Both the position numbers and the translations under genes were made by a program. A DNA stretch of 8,859 nucleotides from Thermoplasmata archaeon (GTDB lineage: Archaea; Thermoplasmatota; Thermoplasmata; WALJ01): NCBI GenBank assembly GCA_026986305.1, contig JALSOU010000146.1, forward strand, positions 1-8,859, in the 5' to 3' direction. Below the pieces are notes generated by a model, which made no database searches, was not told the DNA's origin, and saw only the letters and a list, made by a program, of their open reading frames with translations. Positions 5,344 to 8,859 of this stretch are shown one piece after another (the first letter of the stretch is position 1; every line of letters begins with the position of its first letter).

Positions 5344-5344
5344 C

Positions 5345-6637
5345 TTACCCTACCTTCTCCCATCTGTCCAGTTCCATGACCTCTGAAAGCGTCTTCCCCT
5401 CCTTTATTTCGGCCCTTATCCTATCCTCGTGCTCTTTAACATCCAGCGCTCTGTTTGCGATCTCCACAGCCCTTTCTCTTGGAACAACCACAACTCCACT
5501 CTCATCACCGATTATCCAGTCCCCTTCCCTTACAGTCTGGCCTCCGCAGACTATCTCCACACCTATCTCTCCATAACCCTTTGGTTCACCAGCATTTGAA
5601 GATATGTGTCTGGAAAACACGGGAAAGTCCATGTCCTTTATGGCATCTATGTCTCTGGCAGCTCCGTCTATAACCACTCCAGATATTCCCTTAATCTTGC
5701 AGGACCAAGAGGCGAGCTCGCCCCATATGGCATCCTCACCGCCACCTGCATCTATGACTATCACATCTCCTTTCTCAGCCTTTTCAATGGCTTCCACAGG
5801 CTTTGCCCAGTCTCCGTTCATGGTCCTAACGGTTACCGCCCTGCCGATCATCTTCCTCCCCCTGTTTATTCTGGGGATTATGCCGTGCATAGCGCCTTTC
5901 CTGTGCATTGCATCGCTTATATTTGGGGTTGAGACAAGCTCAAATGCCTTTCTTACCTCATCCTCCCTGTATTTGCGGTAAAGCTCTGTTTTTATCCCTT
6001 TCCCCTCTTCAATTGCCTTTTTTATTATTTCTGTAGCTTTTTTCGGATCCTCTGACTTTATTATTGCTCCTCCAACTATGATTATGCTCGCACCGTTCTC
6101 CACAGCACGGGGAGCGCTCTCCGAATTTATGCCTCCCGCCACAGCAACTGGAATGGAAACTTCATCGGTTATAGCTTTCAGCTCTTCAAAGGGATCCCTG
6201 CCTTTCATCTGCTGGTCTATTCCCACATGTATGCAGAGGTAATCTACACCCATGGACTCAAGCTCTTTTGCTCTTCTGACTTTATCCTCTACACCGAGCA
6301 AATCAACCATTATTCTGCTCCCATACTTCTTTCCAGCCCTTATAGCCTCCTCTATGGTTCCGTTATCCGCAACACCCAAAACCGTCACCACATCGGCTCC
6401 CGCCTTTCCAGCCATCTCAGTTTCCAGACCCCCCACATCCATGGTTTTCAGGTCCGCAACTATAATATGGTTCGGAAAGGCTTTTTTGAGAGAGCGCACC
6501 GCTTCCAACCCCTCGCTCTTTATCAGAGGTGTGCCTGCCTCAATCCAATCTGCCCCACCTTTAACCGCCGCCTCTGCCACTTTCATAGCCCTCGGAAGGT
6601 TCATGAAATCTAAGGCAACTTGAAGCACGGGTTTCAT
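5345..6637 (-). CDS. 3-hexulose-6-phosphate synthase fused to RraA-like domain
   Basis: This 430-residue protein has two domains. Residues 1-~212 are a 3-hexulose-6-phosphate synthase (HPS) TIM barrel of the orotidine-phosphate decarboxylase superfamily: Asp10 (LQVALD), Glu33, the DLKTMD motif at 62-67, His137 (IHVG), and phosphate-binding glycines GGI (168-170) and GGA (189-191). HPS joins formaldehyde to ribulose 5-phosphate; in archaea it often runs in reverse with hexulose-phosphate isomerase to make pentose phosphate. Residues ~225-430 are RraA/HMG-aldolase-like: STPNISDAM (236-244), WGELAS (305-310), DGAARD (324-329) and GDESGVVVVP (377-386). Glu307 precedes Arg328-Asp329 by the 20-residue spacing of the aldolase D/E-x20-R-D pattern, so the second domain may be an active lyase rather than an RNase inhibitor. 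This fusion is known in other archaea. No hexulose-phosphate isomerase gene is in the window. The gene is monocistronic here. Confidence 0.92.
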   Translation of the reverse strand: MKPVLQVALDFMNLPRAMKVAEAAVKGGADWIEAGTPLIKSEGLEAVRSLKKAFPNHIIVADLKTMDVGGLETEMAGKAGADVVTVLGVADNGTIEEAIRAGKKYGSRIMVDLLGVEDKVRRAKELESMGVDYLCIHVGIDQQMKGRDPFEELKAITDEVSIPVAVAGGINSESAPRAVENGASIIIVGGAIIKSEDPKKATEIIKKAIEEGKGIKTELYRKYREDEVRKAFELVSTPNISDAMHRKGAMHGIIPRINRGRKMIGRAVTVRTMNGDWAKPVEAIEKAEKGDVIVIDAGGGEDAIWGELASWSCKIKGISGVVIDGAARDIDAIKDMDFPVFSRHISSNAGEPKGYGEIGVEIVCGGQTVREGDWIIGDESGVVVVPRERAVEIANRALDVKEHEDRIRAEIKEGKTLSEVMELDRWEKVG

Positions 6638-6653
6638 GTTAGAAAATAGGGAT

Positions 6654-6665
6654 GTTATTAAAGGT
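6654..6665 (-). promoter_or_regulatory. TATA-like box of the HPS-RraA gene
   Basis: On the minus strand ACCTTTAATAAC lies about 22-25 bases before the ATG at 6637, with no Shine-Dalgarno in the short leader, so a leaderless or nearly leaderless transcript is likely. The divergent membrane-protein gene has its own box about 45 bases away. Confidence 0.45.
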
Positions 6666-6699
6666 ATTCTTTCAAAGCCCTTGATGGAGATAAAGAAAG

Positions 6700-6709
6700 A
6701 TTTATATCC
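6700..6709 (+). promoter_or_regulatory. TATA box of the small membrane protein
   Basis: ATTTATATCC is centred 27 bases before ATG 6731 and is preceded by the purine-rich TAAAGAAAG, as expected of a BRE-TATA promoter. The leader has no ribosome-binding site, so the start should be leaderless. This is the clearest promoter in the window. Confidence 0.75.
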
Positions 6710-6730
6710 ACCAACTCTTCCCGTCTTTCT

Positions 6731-6922
6731 ATGAGTGAAGAAGAGGTCCTTAACTCCATCGCAAAGTGGGCATATCTGTTCATACTGCTCATAGGCATAG
6801 CGTTCTATGTCTCATGGTCATTCATGTACAACGCATGGACAGACCTTGGTGTTTACGGCGTCACAATAGTTCTGGTGTCTTTCGGCTTCTTTGGAACTAT
6901 TCTTTACTGGAAAAAAAATTGA
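6731..6922 (+). CDS. Small two-helix membrane protein
   Basis: The 63-residue product has a short acidic N-terminus (MSEEEVLNSIAKW), a first membrane segment at about 14-32 (YLFILLIGIAFYVSWSF), a short loop with Asn, Trp and Asp (YNAWTDLG), a second membrane segment at about 41-59 (VYGVTIVLVSFGFFGTIL) and a basic end (YWKKN). A strong, well-spaced TATA box and the leaderless ATG support it as a genuine gene despite its size. I do not recognise the family. It is divergent from the HPS-RraA gene and convergent with the FtsZ-like gene, only 10 bases from that gene's stop. By the positive-inside rule the basic C-terminus should be cytoplasmic, hence both ends inside. Confidence 0.8.
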   Translation: MSEEEVLNSIAKWAYLFILLIGIAFYVSWSFMYNAWTDLGVYGVTIVLVSFGFFGTILYWKKN

Positions 6923-6932
6923 AATAATGGGT

Positions 6933-7805
6933 TTATATGCTGGGAAGATTTTCCCCATAATCCTCTGATGCAGTTATGGAGTCGGAGCTTTCAGCCCTTA
7001 CAGGCACCACTATTCTGCTGGATGGTGGCGGGCTCATTCTATCGTTGTCTTCAAAGTCCATCCTGCTTTCCATGAGCTTTCTGTACATCTCCTCAACTAT
7101 GCCCTCAATTATGTTGTCCAGAGTGTTGTCCTGAATCTCCTTAATTTTGCGAAATATTATTCTGTTGAGCGCTCCGAATGCCTTGTCTATGCTCATATTT
7201 CTGAGCCTTTCGTCCTTTACCAGAGATTCATTATCTAAGGGTACCACTACTGCGCCTGTGGCTTCCAAGCGCTTTAAGACCCTGTTGGACATGGCTCTCC
7301 TGCCTATCTCTGCTGTGAATGGAAGTATTGGCATGGCTATAACTGCGTTTCCAAGCTCCATCCCTATCTTGCTCAGGAATATCATTAGTTCCGAACCGCT
7401 TGCCCCTCCGCTTGGAGCTATGAGTATCATGATCTTGTGCTGCTTAGCCAGTACTTCCAGGCTTTCTTCAGCCGCTTTTATCATCTTTAGAGCCAGATCA
7501 GGATTTCCGTTAGCGCCTCTGGGATGCTCTGTTATGCTCTTACCGATGAGGACTCTCTTGTCCACATCCTTCAGCTTTTCCAGCACCCGCTCGTCTGTGT
7601 TTATAGCTATGGTCTCCACATTCTTCATATCCTTTAGCCCCATCTTATACAGCTCTGCAAGTATGTTGCCTCCAGCTCCACCTAGGCCATACACGCCTAT
7701 GATCTTATTTTTGGCAATGTCCAGATAGCCTTTGGAGTCTATGATCTCCTTTATCTCTGCGAGAAGGGCTTCCTTTTTTAGCATTTCTTCCTTTTTTTCT
7801 TTCAT
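6933..7805 (-). CDS. FtsZ/tubulin-like GTPase-domain protein, no C-terminal domain
   Basis: The 290-residue product has the order of motifs of an FtsZ N-terminal domain after a charged helix (1-33): GLGGAGGN (40-47), AINTDE (67-72), RGANGNPDLA (96-105, matching the FtsZ GAGANPE loop), the tubulin-signature position PSGGASGSE (131-139), PILPFTAEIGRR (159-170, FtsZ KPFxFEG) and VPLDNESL (188-195), then IDKAFGALN (206-214). The canonical GGGTGTG/S is altered to SGGASGS, and the T7 loop that supplies catalytic Asp in FtsZ has no clear counterpart. The protein ends about 60 residues after helix 7 with a Ser/Pro-rich tail (SPPPSSRIVVPVR), so the FtsZ C-terminal domain is missing. It may bind nucleotide and form non-standard assemblies. 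It is coupled to an RHH gene 33 bases upstream and preceded by a GAGGTGGT ribosome site. A divergent FtsZ-like paralogue, probably not the main division FtsZ. Confidence 0.82.
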   Translation of the reverse strand: MKEKKEEMLKKEALLAEIKEIIDSKGYLDIAKNKIIGVYGLGGAGGNILAELYKMGLKDMKNVETIAINTDERVLEKLKDVDKRVLIGKSITEHPRGANGNPDLALKMIKAAEESLEVLAKQHKIMILIAPSGGASGSELMIFLSKIGMELGNAVIAMPILPFTAEIGRRAMSNRVLKRLEATGAVVVPLDNESLVKDERLRNMSIDKAFGALNRIIFRKIKEIQDNTLDNIIEGIVEEMYRKLMESRMDFEDNDRMSPPPSSRIVVPVRAESSDSITASEDYGENLPSI

Positions 7806-7810
7806 TTTTT

Positions 7811-7818
7811 ACCACCTC
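7811..7818 (-). promoter_or_regulatory. Shine-Dalgarno site of the FtsZ-like gene
   Basis: GAGGTGGT lies 5 bases before the ATG at 7805, inside the 33-base gap after the RHH gene. It fits an internal operon gene translated from a leadered message, unlike the leaderless promoter-proximal genes, and fixes the start. Confidence 0.65.
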
Positions 7819-7838
7819 GGCTAGGGGTCGAGTGCATC

Positions 7839-8261
7839 CTACTCGCGGACGATGTCCGCCATCTTCAAAGCGCTCTCCTCGCCCTTCTTTCTCAGTTCGC
7901 CCACAATTTCCATGACCTCTCTCGGTGATTTGTCCTCATATTGCCTGACTTTTTTGTATATCCACTCGGAAACAACCTCTGAAAACCTGTCCTGTACATG
8001 CTCTGGCCGCAGATATCCCATCCTTATCAGGTATTCCAGAGCCGCTGAAGCCATTCCGGGAAGGCTTACCGAAATTCTATCTGTGCCGGAGACAACAGAA
8101 AACAGTGGGCTCGTCTTTCTCCTTTCTATGTACTCATCCACAGCAACCCTGACAAACTCTGATCTATTGGTGAAACCCAGCATGTACATCGCTGAGTCCA
8201 TACGAAGGAGCGTCTCTTTCGGCAGCCTCACCGTGATCCTTTCGTTTATCTTTTCTTCCAT
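7839..8261 (-). CDS. Ribbon-helix-helix regulator, apparently duplicated
   Basis: From ATG 8261 the product is 140 residues. A longer frame opens at TTG 8312, but only ATG 8261 has a Shine-Dalgarno (AAGGTG, 6 bases ahead), and the family usually begins just before the strand. Residues 8-48 are a clear ribbon-helix-helix (MetJ/Arc/CopG) DNA-binding domain: strand RITVRLP, first helix, turn GFTNRSE, second helix FVRVAVDEYIERR. Residues 62-105 repeat the pattern: RISVSLP, a helix ending IRMGYL, then RFSEVVSEWIYKKV. The second unit may be an RHH-like copy, so one chain could form a pseudo-dimer. The C-terminal 35 residues are a charged helix. The gene lies 33 bases upstream of the FtsZ-like gene, much as the RHH regulator CdrS precedes ftsZ2 in haloarchaea. 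It probably regulates its own operon; this is inference. Confidence 0.85.
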   Translation of the reverse strand: MEEKINERITVRLPKETLLRMDSAMYMLGFTNRSEFVRVAVDEYIERRKTSPLFSVVSGTDRISVSLPGMASAALEYLIRMGYLRPEHVQDRFSEVVSEWIYKKVRQYEDKSPREVMEIVGELRKKGEESALKMADIVRE

Positions 8262-8267
8262 TTTCGG

Positions 8268-8273
8268 CACCTT
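8268..8273 (-). promoter_or_regulatory. Shine-Dalgarno site deciding the RHH start
   Basis: AAGGTG on the minus strand lies 6 bases before ATG 8261. Neither TTG 8312 nor ATG 8282 has such a site, so this sets the start and implies a leader of roughly 55-90 bases, depending on which TATA box is used. Confidence 0.6.
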
Positions 8274-8339
8274 GTAGGGCATTTGTAGGACGAAGAGAGC
8301 TAACCCGTCCAATTACATCCCCCAATATGTGAGAACACT

Positions 8340-8348
8340 ATTTAAAAT
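8340..8348 (-). promoter_or_regulatory. TATA-like box of the RHH/FtsZ-like operon
   Basis: ATTTTAAATA on the minus strand would place the transcript start near 8317. A second candidate, CATATATTAAG at about 8369-8379, would start near 8349. Either gives a leader before ATG 8261; the leader has a short GGACG/CGTCC inverted repeat (8307-8311 with 8289-8293) and a minimal ATG-TAA just downstream of the nearer start point. Confidence 0.45.
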
Positions 8349-8387
8349 TTTCTAAGTCCTACACTTGCCTTAATATATGGTCATATT

Positions 8388-8756
8388 TCATAAAAGTTGG
8401 AGATCTCCTGTAACTCTGTCTATAATCTCCTCCTTATCTGGACCTATTCCCAGACAGGTGACAGTGCCGGGCTCAACCTCAGTAAGACCTGCGTCCGATA
8501 TGAGGGCTGTAGTTATTCCCAGATCTTCCGCCTCTTTTTTAAGTTGATAGAGCTCTTTAAGGCCGCTGACCTTCACCACCACCTTTTTCTGACCCTCAGA
8601 AAGCCATTTTTTGAAGAGTATCGGGTGTTTTTTCCTTGAATTCAGAGCACAGACAACTGCTGCGTGGGCGACCTGAACCGCTGTTTTCCCCTTTGAGAGT
8701 TTGAGGTCTGTCCTAACTGCGATGACCATCTTATATCTAAAACTAGCCGAGCTCAT
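8388..8756 (-). CDS. pth2: Peptidyl-tRNA hydrolase 2
   Basis: The product from ATG 8756 is 122 residues, the usual length of the archaeal/eukaryotic Pth2 family. The family signature is present: VIAVRTDLKLSKGKTAVQVAHA (11-32, two pieces) with the catalytic-region Lys and His31, then DAGLTEVEPGTVT (88-100) and CLGIGP (101-106). The enzyme releases amino acids or peptides from peptidyl-tRNA that drops off ribosomes, so tRNA is recycled, in the cytoplasm. A TTG at 8768 would add four residues, and ATG 8729 would remove the first FRYK strand that other members keep (FKYKQVIVVRTD-like), so 8756 is preferred; GGGAGGT (8768-8774) and GAGGGG precede it. The first 14 bases overlap the end of the upstream coiled-coil gene, indicating an operon with it. 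The RHH operon promoter follows. Confidence 0.95.
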   Translation of the reverse strand: MSSASFRYKMVIAVRTDLKLSKGKTAVQVAHAAVVCALNSRKKHPILFKKWLSEGQKKVVVKVSGLKELYQLKKEAEDLGITTALISDAGLTEVEPGTVTCLGIGPDKEEIIDRVTGDLQLL

Positions 8757-8859
8757 TCCCCTCTTCAACCTCCCTCTGAATTGCCTCTATGTTCCTGTCA
8801 AGCTCCTCCAATCTCTTGGAAAGCTCGGCTTTTTTGGTCTGGTAGTACTTTCTCATGCT
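8743..8859 (-). CDS. C-terminal end or small coiled-coil protein upstream of pth2
   Basis: An open minus-strand frame reaches the right edge and ends at TAG 8743-8745. From ATG 8856 it reads MRKYYQTKKAELSKRL, then EELDRNIEAIQREV and EEGNELG: 37 residues with a heptad-like pattern, strongly charged, helical and probably a coiled coil. The frame stays open through the last codon of the window (AGC), so it may be either the tail of a longer protein or a small protein starting at 8856; I cannot tell which. Its end overlaps the pth2 start, so the two are probably co-transcribed. I do not recognise the family. Confidence 0.65.
   Translation of the reverse strand, partial: SMRKYYQTKKAELSKRLEELDRNIEAIQREVEEGNELG

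Noticed and set aside
5241..6623. Several plus-strand frames opposite the HPS-RraA gene
   Set aside because: All are shadows of a gene with intact active-site motifs on the minus strand; they are Ser/Pro/Leu-rich without domains.
6929..6939. TATA-like GGTTTATATGC on the plus strand at the end of the FtsZ-like gene
   Set aside because: No plus-strand gene begins within a suitable distance, and the bases code for the end of the FtsZ-like protein on the other strand.
8313..8318. A minimal ATG-TAA upstream frame in the RHH leader as a regulatory start-stop element
   Set aside because: Start-stop elements are poorly supported in archaea, and the transcript start is uncertain, so the site may be chance.

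Overview
This 8.9-kb window is archaeal chromosome. The signs are an archaeal-type tRNA gene without an encoded CCA, A/T-rich TATA-like boxes about 22-28 bases before several start codons (leaderless transcripts), and archaeal families: an HPS-RraA fusion enzyme, a DUF531-type SPOUT protein, peptidyl-tRNA hydrolase 2 and an FtsZ-like paralogue. The gene set and the heavy use of AGA/AGG arginine and ATA isoleucine codons suggest a thermophilic euryarchaeon, possibly a Thermoplasmatota lineage. That placement is inference from memory of families, not from a search.

Layout. 1-1195 (minus) holds the N-terminal part of a large secreted, propeller-like protein running off the left edge. 1238-3227 (minus) is a translationally coupled pair: a SPOUT-like (DUF531) protein with a helical N-terminal domain, then an aminoglycoside-phosphotransferase-fold kinase. 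A compact divergent promoter separates them from a plus-strand group: a PPC/DUF296-domain protein, a small putative winged-helix protein with its own promoter, and a stand-alone ThiI-type PP-loop protein overlapping it by 4 bases. 4765-5344 has no protein gene. It carries tRNA-Arg(CCT) on the minus strand, a broken copy of the same tRNA interrupted by a 50-bp palindromic insert, and repeated copies of the tRNA 3' tail plus its terminator hairpin, packed with other inverted repeats. 5345-6637 (minus) is the HPS-RraA fusion. 6731-6922 (plus) is a leaderless two-helix membrane protein. 6933-8261 (minus) is a two-gene unit: a ribbon-helix-helix regulator that looks internally duplicated, then a short FtsZ/tubulin-like protein with an altered nucleotide signature and no C-terminal domain. 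8388-8859 (minus) is pth2 and the end of a coiled-coil gene.

Themes. Several genes concern tRNA: an Arg tRNA reading AGG, a ThiI-like sulfurtransferase module, a SPOUT-like protein and Pth2. HPS would supply pentose phosphate from fructose 6-phosphate in an archaeon without the oxidative pentose pathway. The RHH/FtsZ-like pair resembles the haloarchaeal cdrS-ftsZ2 arrangement and may be a cytoskeletal or division module. The two most unusual regions are the tRNA-derived repeat mosaic (4765-5344) and the RHH/FtsZ-like operon (6933-8261).
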